Shown piece after piece: positions 26,115 through 34,770 of a stretch of DNA of 64,000 bases; the stretch's first letter is position 1, and every line of letters begins with the position of its first letter. The stretch lies in the NCBI RefSeq assembly GCF_036226665.1, contig NZ_CP109007.1:3512501-3576500 (forward strand), written 5' to 3'. The position numbers and the translations under genes were made by a program. The notes under the pieces were generated by a model. The model had not been told where the DNA came from. It searched no databases and saw only the letters and a program-made list of their open reading frames with translations. The stretch comes from Streptomyces sp. NBC_00691 (GTDB taxonomy: Bacteria > Actinomycetota > Actinomycetes > Streptomycetales > Streptomycetaceae).

Positions 26115-27680
26115 TCAGTCGGCGACGACCAGTGACGGCGTCTCCTTCGTCAGGACCTCGCCGCGGAAGAACGCGGGGCTCCGGCGCTGCATGACCAGCA
26201 TGATCACCACGCCGATGAGCAGCAGTCCGACGCCGATCACGAAGACCGAGCCGACGCCGAAGACGGCGGAGCCGGAGCCGTACGCCGGGTCCCACATGTC
26301 GTAGAGCGTCTTGCCGAAGACGGCCGTGAGCATCAGTCCGCCGAGCAGCGGCATGAGGCCCTTGTAGGCGAGGTTCCGGCCGGAGCGGAAGAGCTCGCCG
26401 CGGAAGTACCAGACGCAGGCGAAGGCCGTGAGCGCGTAGTAGAAGCAGATCATCAGGCCGAGCGCGTAGATGGTGTCGACCAGGACGTTCTCGCTGAGCA
26501 GGGTCATCACGGTGTAGAAGACGCCGGTGGCGACACCGGCCACGATCGTGGCCTTGCCGGGGGTCTTGAAGACCGGGTGGACCTTGGTGAAGGACTTCGG
26601 CAGGGCCTCGTACGTGGACATCGCGAGCACCGTGCGGGCGACCGGGATGAAGGTGGTCTGGAGGCTGGCGGCCGCCGAGGCGAGGACCGCGACGAAGAGC
26701 AGGATGCCGAGCGTGGGGCCCATCACCGGGCCGGCGAGGGCGGCGAAGACGTTGTCGGAGGTCTCCGGGTTGGCGAGGCCGAGGCCCTCCTCGCCGGAGC
26801 CGACGACCATCTGGGCGGCGATGCCGGTGGCCAGGTAGGAGCCGACCAGGACGACCATCGCGATGAGCGCGGCACGGCCGGGGGTCTTGGCGCTGCCGGT
26901 GGTCTCCTCGTTGGTCGCCATGCAGGCGTCCCAGCCCCAGTACATGAAGATCGAGAGCGAGAGGCCGGCGGTGAAGGCCGCGAAGGACTGGACCGCGAAG
27001 GGGTTCATCCAGGACCAGGAGAAGTCGACCGAGGTCTCGAAGGAGCCGGCCTTCGTCAGGGCCATGCCGACGAAGACGGCGAGGACGACGAGCTGGAGGC
27101 CGACGAGGGTGTACTGGACGCCCTTGGTGGCGGTCATGCCGCGGTAGCTGATCGCGGTGGCCGCGGCGATGAGGGCCAGGCAGGTGACGATGTGGACGGC
27201 TTTGTTGTCGTCCAGGGCGGCGATGGACCCGCTGCCGCTGATCTCACCCGCGAGGAGCCAGAAGTAGGAGGTCGCGACGCCCGCCAGGTTGGAGAGGACG
27301 ATGATCGTCGCGATGACCAGGCCCCAGCCGCACATCCAGCCGATCCGGGGCCCGAAGGCCTTCACGGTCCAGGTGAACGAGGTGCCGCAGTCGGGCATGA
27401 CCTTGTTGAGCTCCCGGTACGCGAAGGCGACGAGGAGCATCGGGAGGAAGCCGGCGAGGAAGATCGCGGGCATCTGCAGTCCGACCTCGCCGGCGGTGGA
27501 GCCGAGTGTCGAGGTCAGGCAGTAGACGGGGGCGACGGTCGAGATGCCGATGACGGCACTGCCGAGGAGGCCGACGGAGTTTCCGCCGAGGCCTTTGGTG
27601 CGCACGCCGTTGGTGTCGCCCGGGGCGTTGACGCCCCTTACCGTGTCTCCGGCCTGGGGCCGCGCTTCCACCTGAGTCAT
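26115..27680 (-). CDS. APC-family amino acid permease
   Basis: A 521-residue membrane transporter with about 12-14 helices. The start GLGGNSVGLLGSAVIGISTV and PVYCLTSTLG match the APC superfamily substrate/Na+ site region in helix 1, and GWDACMATNEETTG matches helix 6. It should import an amino acid or amine. ATG at 27680 (MTQVEARPQ) is chosen; an in-frame ATG at 27710 would add ten residues, and neither has a strong ribosome site. It lies downstream of an aldehyde dehydrogenase gene, with a palindromic operator between, so it may supply a compound used in that pathway. Confidence 0.88.
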   Translation of the reverse strand: MTQVEARPQAGDTVRGVNAPGDTNGVRTKGLGGNSVGLLGSAVIGISTVAPVYCLTSTLGSTAGEVGLQMPAIFLAGFLPMLLVAFAYRELNKVMPDCGTSFTWTVKAFGPRIGWMCGWGLVIATIIVLSNLAGVATSYFWLLAGEISGSGSIAALDDNKAVHIVTCLALIAAATAISYRGMTATKGVQYTLVGLQLVVLAVFVGMALTKAGSFETSVDFSWSWMNPFAVQSFAAFTAGLSLSIFMYWGWDACMATNEETTGSAKTPGRAALIAMVVLVGSYLATGIAAQMVVGSGEEGLGLANPETSDNVFAALAGPVMGPTLGILLFVAVLASAAASLQTTFIPVARTVLAMSTYEALPKSFTKVHPVFKTPGKATIVAGVATGVFYTVMTLLSENVLVDTIYALGLMICFYYALTAFACVWYFRGELFRSGRNLAYKGLMPLLGGLMLTAVFGKTLYDMWDPAYGSGSAVFGVGSVFVIGVGLLLIGVVIMLVMQRRSPAFFRGEVLTKETPSLVVAD

Positions 27681-27810
27681 GAACAGGACGTTAAATGCTG
27701 CGGTTTCCATATCCGGACGATCAGAATCCGCTCGCTTGATCGATCACCGCCTTGCATTGCGGGGGTCGAAGTGGAGGGACACCAATGATTGAAAGATCGA
27801 CCAACGCCAT

Positions 27811-27840
27811 GGACCGACCAACTGGTAGGTCGGTCGGTCC
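27811..27840 (-). promoter_or_regulatory. Operator-like inverted repeat upstream of the permease
   Basis: GGACCGACC (27811-27819) is repeated in inverse as GGTCGGTCC (27832-27840); a nested ACCGACC/GGTCGGT pair has an 8-bp spacer. It lies 130 bp upstream of the permease start and fits a TetR/GntR-type operator different from the CTGACGG motif. Confidence 0.5.
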
Positions 27841-27918
27841 GTGTCCGATATGCGGGAACCGCAGCTCAGCCCGAAATGTCCGTTTCGAAATTTTCCCGAG
27901 GAATTTTCGGGGACGTCG

Positions 27919-29370
27919 TCAGCCCGGCCACACCACCGCCTGCAGCTCGCTGTACGCGTGCAGCGCGTACGAGCCCACGTCGCGTCCGACCCCGCTCCGC
28001 TTGAATCCGCCGAACGGCGCCTCCATGTTCCGTCCGATCGTGTTCACCCCCACCCCGCCGGCCCGCAGCCGGGCCGCGATCCGGAAGGCACGGGCCACGT
28101 CGCCCGACCACACGTAGTCGAGGAGTCCGTACTCGCTGTCGTTGGCGAGTGCGATCCCCTCCTCCTCGTCGTCGAAGGGGACCACCACGACCACCGGCCC
28201 GAAGATCTCCTCCCGCACCACCCGCATCTCGTTGGTGCAGTCGGCGAGCAGCGTCGGCGCCACGTAGAAGCCCTTCGCGAGGTCCGGCCGCTCGCCGCCG
28301 ACGACGACCCGCGCCCCCTCCTTCCGGCCCAGCTCGACGTACGACTCCACCCGGTCGCGGTGGGCCGCCGAGATCACCGGGCCGACGATCGTGCCCCGCT
28401 CCGCCGGGTCCCCCACCTTCATGAAGGCCAGATAGCCGGTGAGCTTCTCGATCAGCCGCTCGTAGATCCCGCGCTGGGCGAGCACCCGGGTCGGGGCCGT
28501 GCAGATCTGTCCGCTGTAGAAGGAGAACGTCGTCCCGATCCCCATGACCGCCGAATCCAGGTCGGCGTCGTCGAAGACGAGCGCGGCCCCCTTGCCGCCC
28601 AGCTCCATCAGCTGCCGCTTGAGCGTGCGGCCGCAGACCTCGCCGATCGCCTGCCCGACCGCCGTGGAGCCGGTGAAGGACACCATGTCGACGTCCGGGG
28701 AGTCCACGGCCGCCTGCCCCGCTTCCACCGAGGAGCCGGTGACCACGTTCACGACACCCGGCGGGACGCCGGCCTCCTCCAGGGCCCGGGTCATCGCGTA
28801 CACGGAGAGCGGGTCCTGCGGGGCGGGCTTCACCAGGACCGTGTTGCCCATCGCGAGCGCGGGGGCGACCTTGCCGGCAGGGTTGGCCCAGGGGTTGTTG
28901 TACGAGGTGATGCAGGTGACGACGCCGACCGGGCGGCGCACCGCCACGGCGCCGAAGACCCCGGCCTTCCCCATCGGGCCCGCCTCGTTGATCTGCGGGG
29001 GCAGCGCCTGCTCGACCGGTTCCATGGCCCCGCGCGCGTACCGCCGGAAACGGGCGGAGCCGACGGCGACCTGCATGCCGCGCGCCGTGCCGGTGGTGGC
29101 GCCGGTCTCGGCACGGGCGAGGAGGGTGTTCGCCTCGGCGTCCCGGGCCATCAGATCGGCGGCCCGGTCGAGGATCGCCGCCCGCTCCTCCGGTGTCGTA
29201 CGGGACCAGGAGTCGAAGGCCTCGCGGGCGGCGGCGGCCGCGTCGTACACCTGGGCGCGGGAGGCCTCCGGGGCGAGACCGACGACCTCCTCCGTGGCGG
29301 GGTCGATCACCTCGTAGTGACCGCCGTCGGGCTCGACCCACTCGCCGCCGATGAAGAGCTGCTGGTTCAC
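27919..29370 (-). CDS. Aldehyde dehydrogenase
   Basis: A 483-residue NAD(P)-dependent aldehyde dehydrogenase. The catalytic Glu is in MELGGKGAAL and the nucleophile Cys in SGQICTAPTR; the cofactor segment is VSFTGSTAVGQAIG, and the C-terminal GGFKRSGVGRDVG is intact. Its start overlaps the stop of the upstream amidohydrolase gene by four bases, so the two are translationally coupled. It would oxidise an aldehyde released in the catabolic route to an acid. Confidence 0.92.
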   Translation of the reverse strand: MNQQLFIGGEWVEPDGGHYEVIDPATEEVVGLAPEASRAQVYDAAAAAREAFDSWSRTTPEERAAILDRAADLMARDAEANTLLARAETGATTGTARGMQVAVGSARFRRYARGAMEPVEQALPPQINEAGPMGKAGVFGAVAVRRPVGVVTCITSYNNPWANPAGKVAPALAMGNTVLVKPAPQDPLSVYAMTRALEEAGVPPGVVNVVTGSSVEAGQAAVDSPDVDMVSFTGSTAVGQAIGEVCGRTLKRQLMELGGKGAALVFDDADLDSAVMGIGTTFSFYSGQICTAPTRVLAQRGIYERLIEKLTGYLAFMKVGDPAERGTIVGPVISAAHRDRVESYVELGRKEGARVVVGGERPDLAKGFYVAPTLLADCTNEMRVVREEIFGPVVVVVPFDDEEEGIALANDSEYGLLDYVWSGDVARAFRIAARLRAGGVGVNTIGRNMEAPFGGFKRSGVGRDVGSYALHAYSELQAVVWPG

Positions 29371-31106
29371 CTGGTCGCCACCGTCCTCGTGTCACGGCCG
29401 GAGCGCAGCACCTTCCCCGGGACCGCGCCGGTCACCTCGTCGTCCCGTACCGTCTCCACGCCGTTGACCCGCACGGACACGATCCCGACCGCCCGCGAGT
29501 CCAGCCGCGGGCTGTCCCCCGGCAGGTCGTGCACCAGGGTCGCCGGGCCCGCGTCGATCCGCTCCGGGTCGAAGAGGACCAGGTCGGCGTGGAAACCCTC
29601 GGCGATCCGGCCGCGCTCGCGGAGCCCGAAGAGCCGGGCCGGGTCGTCGGTCAGCATCCGCACCGCCCGCTCCAGGGGCACGAGCCTGCGGCCGCGCAGA
29701 CAGTCGCCGAGGAACCGGGTCGTGTACGGCGCCCCGCACATCCGGTCCAGGTGGGCGCCCGCGTCGGAGCCGCCGAGCATCACGTCCTCGTGGTCCCAGG
29801 TCTCGCGGCGCAGCGCCCAGGAGGCCGGGTCGTTGTCGCTGGGCATCGGCCACAGGATCGTCCGCAGCTCGTCGTTGGCGCAGATCTCGACGAGGCACTG
29901 GAAGGCGTCCTGGCCGCGCTCGGCCGCGATGTCGTTCACCACGCGGCCGGTGAGTCCCTCGTTCTCGGGGCTGTACGTGTCCCCGATGACGTACCGCCCG
30001 AAGTGGGCCAGGCGCCGGAAGACGCCGGCCTCCTTGGAGTCGGCGCGCCGCAGCATCTCGGCCCGCACGTCCGGGTCGCGGAGCCTCGCGATCCGCTCGG
30101 GGAGGGGAAGTCCGAGGATCTCGCCCCATCCCGGGATGAGGTTGAGGGCGCAGAACGTCCCCAGCGACATGTTCATCGGGGTCAGGATCGGCATGGTGAG
30201 GGCGACGATGCGGCCGCCGGACTTCCGGGCCCGCTCGGAGGCGGTGAGCTGGCGCGGGACGCGTTCGGGGACGGCGGCGTCGATGGTGAGGACGTTCCAG
30301 TTGAGGGGGCGCCCCGCGGCGGCGGTCATCTCGACGAACAGGTCGATCTCGTCGTCGGAGAACTGGTCGAGGCAGCCGGCCAGGATCGCTTCGAGCTGGG
30401 TGCCCTCGTGCTCGCCGACGGCGCGGGAGAGCGCGACCAGCTCGTCCGCGGTGGCGTGCCGGGAGGCGACGGGGGCGCCGGCGCCGTCGGAGTGGGTCGA
30501 CGACTGGGTGGTGGAGAGCCCCCAGGCTCCGGCCTCCATGGCCTCCTTGAGGAGGGCGACCATGTGCGCGAGCTGCTCGGGGGTGGGCTGCCCGCCGACG
30601 GCGTCGGCGCCCATCACGTACCGGCGCAGGGCGCAGTGGCCCACCATGAAACCGGCGTTGACGGCGATCCGGCCGTCGAGGGCGTCGAGGTACTCGGCGA
30701 ACGACGACCAGGACCAGTCGACGCCCTCCTCCAGGGCTTTGAGGGCCATCCCCTCGACCTTGGACATCATGCGGCGGGTGTAGTCGGCGTCCTCGGGCCG
30801 GTCCGGGTGGAGCGGGGCGAGGGTGAAACCGCAGTTGCCGCCGGCGACGGTGGTGACGCCGTGGTTCATGGAGGGAGTGGCGTACGGGTCCCAGAACAGC
30901 TGGGCGTCGTAGTGGGTGTGCGGGTCGACGAAGCCGGGGGTGAGGACGAGACCGGTGGCGTCCTCGGTGGTCCGGGCGTCCTCCCGTACGGTGCCGGGCT
31001 CGGCGACGACGGCGATCCGGCCGTCCCGGATGCCGATGTCGGCGACGTGGGCGGGGGCGCCGGTGCCGTCCACGACGGTGGCGCCCGTGATGAGGTGGTC
31101 GAGCAT
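29367..31106 (-). CDS. D-aminoacylase-like amidohydrolase
   Basis: A 579-residue metal-dependent hydrolase of the N-acyl-D-amino-acid deacylase group. Metal ligands are visible: GFVDPHTHYDAQ (HxH), MVGHCALR and GGSDAGAHLDRM. It starts with the typical strand LDHLITGATVVDGTGAP. Annotated as D-aminoacylase in many actinobacteria but often found with fatty-acid or xenobiotic degradation genes, so the true substrate is uncertain. Coupled to the aldehyde dehydrogenase and downstream of an LLM oxidoreductase. Confidence 0.88.
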   Translation of the reverse strand: MLDHLITGATVVDGTGAPAHVADIGIRDGRIAVVAEPGTVREDARTTEDATGLVLTPGFVDPHTHYDAQLFWDPYATPSMNHGVTTVAGGNCGFTLAPLHPDRPEDADYTRRMMSKVEGMALKALEEGVDWSWSSFAEYLDALDGRIAVNAGFMVGHCALRRYVMGADAVGGQPTPEQLAHMVALLKEAMEAGAWGLSTTQSSTHSDGAGAPVASRHATADELVALSRAVGEHEGTQLEAILAGCLDQFSDDEIDLFVEMTAAAGRPLNWNVLTIDAAVPERVPRQLTASERARKSGGRIVALTMPILTPMNMSLGTFCALNLIPGWGEILGLPLPERIARLRDPDVRAEMLRRADSKEAGVFRRLAHFGRYVIGDTYSPENEGLTGRVVNDIAAERGQDAFQCLVEICANDELRTILWPMPSDNDPASWALRRETWDHEDVMLGGSDAGAHLDRMCGAPYTTRFLGDCLRGRRLVPLERAVRMLTDDPARLFGLRERGRIAEGFHADLVLFDPERIDAGPATLVHDLPGDSPRLDSRAVGIVSVRVNGVETVRDDEVTGAVPGKVLRSGRDTRTVATR

Positions 31107-31251
31107 GACGGTCCCTTTCTGGACGTGGACACGGGTGTGCCCCGGACCGGGGGCCGCCGCGGAACGGCCTCCGGCCGGGGCCGGTACGGGGCGGCGGTCC
31201 GGGAAGACACCACCCCGCGCTCGTCGTTCACCGCTCGTCGGCGTGGGGCCC

Positions 31252-32376
31252 TCAGGAGCCGGCGGACCGGCGGAAACGGGTCGTGCGGTGGACCGGGTCC
31301 GTGTCGATCTTCGGGATCACGTGCTCACCGATCAGCTTGATCGAGTTCATCGTGTCCTCGTACGAGATCCCGATCGGCAGCCCGAACGACAGCTGGTCCG
31401 CCCCCGCCTGCTCCCACCGCTTGCACTGCGCCAGCACCTCCGAAGGATCGCCGCAGATCATCAGCTCCTCCTGGATGAGGAGTTCGATGATCTCGGCCGA
31501 GTACTCGGGCAGCAGCTCCGGCCACTCCGGGATGCCCTCCGGCCGCGGGAAGGTGTCGTGGTAGCGGAAGAGGAGGGACTGGAGGTAGTTCAGGCCGCCT
31601 CCGACCGCGATCTCGACCGCCTTGTCGTGCGTCTCGGCGCAGATCGCCGTCGAGGTCACCATGACGTTGTCGTTGACGAAGTCGCCGATCGCCTTGGCTT
31701 CCTTGATCGCGGTCTTGTACGACTCGACGACCCACTCCATGTCGGAGACCTTCTGCACGCTGAAGCCGAGGACTCCGAGACCCTTCCTGCCGGCCATGGC
31801 GTACGAGGAGGGGGACCCGGCGGCGTACCACATGGCGGGGTGGGACTTGCCGTACGGCTTCGGGAGGATCTTGCGGGGCGGCAGTGACCAGTGCTTGCCC
31901 TGGAAGCCGACGTACTCGTCCTGGAGCCACATCTTGGGGAACTCGGCGATCGTCTCCTCCCACAGCTCCTTGGTGTGGTTCATGTCGGTGATGCCCGGCA
32001 TGAACCCGAGGATCTCGTGGGAGCCCGCACCACGCCCGGAGCCGAACTCGAACCGTCCACCGGAGAGATGGTCGAGCATGGCGACCTTCTCGGCGACCTT
32101 CACCGGGTGGTTGACGGGGGCGAGGGGGTTGAAGATGCCGGAGCCGAGGTGGATCCGGTCGGTGGCGTGGGCGAGGTAGCCCAGGTAGACGTCGTTGGCG
32201 GAGAGGTGCGAGTACTCCTCCAGGAAGTGGTGCTCCGACGCCCAGGCGTACTTGAATCCGGACCTGTCCGCCTGGATGACGTACTCGGTCTCCTCCATGA
32301 GCGCCTTGTGCTCGGCTTCGGGATCGGTCTCGGCCCGCTTGCCGACGTATCCCTGTACGAAGATCCCGAATTCCAA
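31252..32376 (-). CDS. LLM-class flavin-dependent oxidoreductase
   Basis: A 374-residue luciferase-like monooxygenase family protein. Motifs: MEFGIFVQGYVGKRAE, KYAWASEHHFLEEYSHL, LGSGIFNPLAPVNHP and DHLSGGRFEFGSGRGAGSHE, which resemble alkanal-monooxygenase-type enzymes using FMN (or F420). Two CTGACG...CGTCAG operators lie 37-115 bp upstream. Probably transcribed with the downstream amidohydrolase and aldehyde dehydrogenase (145-base gap). Confidence 0.88.
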   Translation of the reverse strand: MEFGIFVQGYVGKRAETDPEAEHKALMEETEYVIQADRSGFKYAWASEHHFLEEYSHLSANDVYLGYLAHATDRIHLGSGIFNPLAPVNHPVKVAEKVAMLDHLSGGRFEFGSGRGAGSHEILGFMPGITDMNHTKELWEETIAEFPKMWLQDEYVGFQGKHWSLPPRKILPKPYGKSHPAMWYAAGSPSSYAMAGRKGLGVLGFSVQKVSDMEWVVESYKTAIKEAKAIGDFVNDNVMVTSTAICAETHDKAVEIAVGGGLNYLQSLLFRYHDTFPRPEGIPEWPELLPEYSAEIIELLIQEELMICGDPSEVLAQCKRWEQAGADQLSFGLPIGISYEDTMNSIKLIGEHVIPKIDTDPVHRTTRFRRSAGS

Positions 32377-32412
32377 GGGGGTTCACCGTCCTCGTGAGTT
32401 TCTGACGGATTT

Positions 32413-32492
32413 TCTGACGTGCCGTCAGATTCTTGATGTGCCCGACTGTCGCACCGCGGGGTGGGCCCGTCAATAGCTGACGAGTCGTCAGA
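32413..32492 (-). promoter_or_regulatory. Shared operators, sites 2 and 3
   Basis: CTGACGTGCCGTCAG (32414-32428) and the perfect palindrome CTGACGAGTCGTCAG (32477-32491), centres 63 bp apart, lie upstream of the LLM gene starting at 32376. Site 3 sits directly after the stop codon of the next gene upstream. Confidence 0.75.
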
Positions 32493-32497
32493 TAGGA

Positions 32498-33259
32498 CTA
32501 GAAGAGGCTGACTCCCGCCAGCCAGCCGCCGTCGATCACGAAGGGCTGGCCGGTGATGTACGCCGAGTCCTCCCCGGTCAGGAACAGCGCGAGCGCCGCC
32601 ACCTCGTCCGGGCGCCCGATCCGCCCGAGCGGCACGAGCCTGCGGTACAGCTCGGCCGTGGCGGCCGGGTCCACGCCCTCCGGATTGCTCATGGGAGTGT
32701 CGATGGCGCCCGGGCAGACGGCGTTCACCCGGATCCCCTTCGCGGCCAGCTCCAGCGCGGCGACCCGGGTCAGCCCGAGGACGGCGTGCTTCGAGGCGGC
32801 GTACGCGCCGACCCCGGCCATCCCCGTCAGCCCCGTGTAGGAGGCCGTGTTGACGATCGTCCCGCCGCCGGCCGCCGCGATCTCGGGCGCGACGGTCCGG
32901 ATGCCGAGGAAGCAGCCGGTCTGGTTGACGGAGACGATCGCCTGGAACTCCTCCAGGGGGGTGGAGAGCAGCTCGTTGAAGCGGAGGATGCCGGCGTTGT
33001 TGACCAGCCCGTCGATCTTCCCGAACCGCTCCTTGGCGACCGCCACGGCCGCGGCCCAGTCGGCCTCCCTGGTCACGTCCAGGTGGACGTAGACGGCCCG
33101 CTCCTCCCCCAGTTCCTTGGCCAGTGCGGCGCCCGCGTCGTCGAGGACGTCGGCGAGGACGACCTCGGCCCCCTCCGCGGCGAACAGCCGGGCCTCCTGC
33201 TCGCCCTGTCCGCGCGCCGCGCCGGTGACGAGGACGACCCGCCCGTCGAGTGTGCCCAT
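32498..33259 (-). CDS. Short-chain dehydrogenase/reductase
   Basis: A 253-residue classical SDR: TGAARGQG cofactor loop (residues 12-19), NNAG, catalytic Ser in NTASYTG, YAASK, and PGAIDTPM. The C-terminus GQPFVIDGGWLAG is typical of NAD-dependent 3-hydroxyacyl or steroid-type dehydrogenases. ATG at 33259; the stop codon of the LLM gene upstream is 11 bases away, so they form an operon behind operators 4 and 5. Confidence 0.92.
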   Translation of the reverse strand: MGTLDGRVVLVTGAARGQGEQEARLFAAEGAEVVLADVLDDAGAALAKELGEERAVYVHLDVTREADWAAAVAVAKERFGKIDGLVNNAGILRFNELLSTPLEEFQAIVSVNQTGCFLGIRTVAPEIAAAGGGTIVNTASYTGLTGMAGVGAYAASKHAVLGLTRVAALELAAKGIRVNAVCPGAIDTPMSNPEGVDPAATAELYRRLVPLGRIGRPDEVAALALFLTGEDSAYITGQPFVIDGGWLAGVSLF

Positions 33260-33270
33260 GTCCGTGCTCC

Positions 33271-34188
33271 CTAGAGGTGAGGGGCGACCTCCGTGCCGAA
33301 GGCCGCCATCTGGTCGATGAGTTCGGCACGGCTCCGGGAACGGAACCGGACCTGGATCTGGTCCACGCCCATCTCCCCGTACGCGCGCAGGGAGGCGGCG
33401 ATCTCCTCCGGGCGGCCACTGAGGGTGCGCCGGCCGACGGGCCGGTCGGGCGTGCCGATGTACAGCGGCTCGGCGATCGCGCCGACGGTGATCGGCTCCG
33501 CGATCCCGGCCTCGGCGCGCAGCCGCAGCAGTTTCTGGATCTGTGCGGCGAGCCGGTCGCGCGGGTCGCCCTGCGGGAGCCAGCCGTCTCCCTTGAGCGC
33601 GGCGCGGCGCACGGCGGCCGGGGAGGATCCGCCGACCCAGAGCGGGACGCGCTCCTGCGCGGGCCGGGGCAGCTGCCCGAGGTCCTTGAAGGCGAACCGC
33701 TCCCCCAGGTGCTCCGGGTACTCCTCCGGCCCGAGCGCGGTCCGCAGCGCGTCCATGGTCTCGTCGAGCACGGCGCCCCGGCGCGCGAAGTCCACGCCGA
33801 GCGCCTCGAACTCCTCCTGGACGTGCCCGGCGCCGACCCCGAGGACCAGCCGGCCGCCGGAGAGGTGGTCGAGCGTCGCGTAGGCCTTGGCGGTGACGAG
33901 CGGATGGCGCAGTCCGACGACGGCGACGTGCGAGAGCAGACGGACGCGTTCGGTGGCGGCGGCGAGGAAGGAGAGCGTGGCGACCGGGTCGTACCAGACG
34001 GTGCTCATCGCCTCGGCGAGCCGGCGCGGGATGGCGACGTGGTCGCAACTGGCGAGATAGTCGAATCCGTACTCCTCGGCGGCACGGGCGACGGCGAGCA
34101 GGTCGGCGACCCCGGCGGTCGCCTCCCAGGGCTCGGCGTAGATCGCGCTCTGCGACTGGACCGGCAGCTGCATCCCGTAGACCACCAT
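33271..34188 (-). CDS. LLM-class F420-type oxidoreductase
   Basis: A 305-residue luciferase-like TIM-barrel protein. Motifs: YGFDYLASCDHVAIPRRLAE, RLLSHVAVVGLRHPLVTAKA and DHLSGGRLVLGVGAGHVQEE, plus WVGGSSPAAVRRAA, typical of F420-dependent (TIGR03619-like) members. ATG at 34188 after AAGGGGG; the frame is open further upstream but crosses both operators. First gene of an operon with the SDR. Confidence 0.88.
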   Translation of the reverse strand: MVVYGMQLPVQSQSAIYAEPWEATAGVADLLAVARAAEEYGFDYLASCDHVAIPRRLAEAMSTVWYDPVATLSFLAAATERVRLLSHVAVVGLRHPLVTAKAYATLDHLSGGRLVLGVGAGHVQEEFEALGVDFARRGAVLDETMDALRTALGPEEYPEHLGERFAFKDLGQLPRPAQERVPLWVGGSSPAAVRRAALKGDGWLPQGDPRDRLAAQIQKLLRLRAEAGIAEPITVGAIAEPLYIGTPDRPVGRRTLSGRPEEIAASLRAYGEMGVDQIQVRFRSRSRAELIDQMAAFGTEVAPHL

Positions 34189-34224
34189 GAGGAACCCCCT
34201 TGAGTCCTGGCCGTGCGACCTGAT

Positions 34225-34281
34225 CTGACACACCGTCACATGACGGGCGGGACCCATGCTCATACCTGACGGTCCATCAGG
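34225..34281 (-). promoter_or_regulatory. Shared operators, sites 4 and 5
   Basis: CTGACACACCGTCAC (34225-34239, imperfect) and CTGACGGTCCATCAG (34266-34280, one mismatch, flanked by a further C/G pair) lie 37-93 bp upstream of the LLM-SDR operon. Centres are 41 bp apart. Confidence 0.65.
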
Positions 34282-34454
34282 CAAGGCTCTCGCGTCGCCG
34301 GTTGCGGACCGTCCCGGCCGTCCCGGCCGTCCCGTGGGACGCCCATCGCCCCTTTTCCGCGCGGCGCGGCGGAGACCCGGACCTACGCTCACGGCCGGAC
34401 ACCGGCGCCGCACCCGACCGCGGCGCCGATCGGACAGCACTCTCAGGGGAGCCC

Positions 34455-34703
34455 ATGCACACGAGCAGGAAGATCACCGCGCTGCGCACGCGCGGGACGG
34501 TCGTCGCGGCACTCGGCCTGGTGGCCGGCGTCCAGGCGTCGCCCGCCGGCGCGCAGGACCTGGGCGGCCACGCCCACAAGAACCTCAACAGCCGGCGATA
34601 CCTGGAGGTCGGCGGCTGGGCCACCGGCAACGGCGCCCGCGCGCAGCAGTGGGAGTGCACCGGGGGGACCAACCAGATGTGGACCGTTCGCGTCCGGAAC
34701 TGA
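34455..34703 (+). CDS. Small secreted ricin-type lectin fragment-like protein
   Basis: An 82-residue protein with a signal peptide (residues 1-35, cleavage likely after SPAGA) and a single beta-trefoil-like repeat: NLNSRRYLEVGGWATGNGA then RAQQWECTGGTNQMW, which contains the QxW motif of ricin-B lectins. Complete ricin-B domains have three repeats of about 40 residues, so this is either a one-repeat mini-lectin or a truncated gene. ATG at 34455 after CAGGGGAG. It ends before a good terminator. Confidence 0.65.
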   Translation: MHTSRKITALRTRGTVVAALGLVAGVQASPAGAQDLGGHAHKNLNSRRYLEVGGWATGNGARAQQWECTGGTNQMWTVRVRN

Positions 34704-34710
34704 CGGACGA

Positions 34711-34745
34711 CCGGCGGATCAGGAACGGAGGACCTGATCCGCCGG
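34711..34745. terminator. Terminator between convergent genes
   Basis: CCGGCGGATCAGG (34711-34723) pairs with CCTGATCCGCCGG (34733-34745), 13-bp perfect stem, 9-nt loop. Confidence 0.8.
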
Positions 34746-34770
34746 GGCGGTGCACGGACCGCGGCACCGG

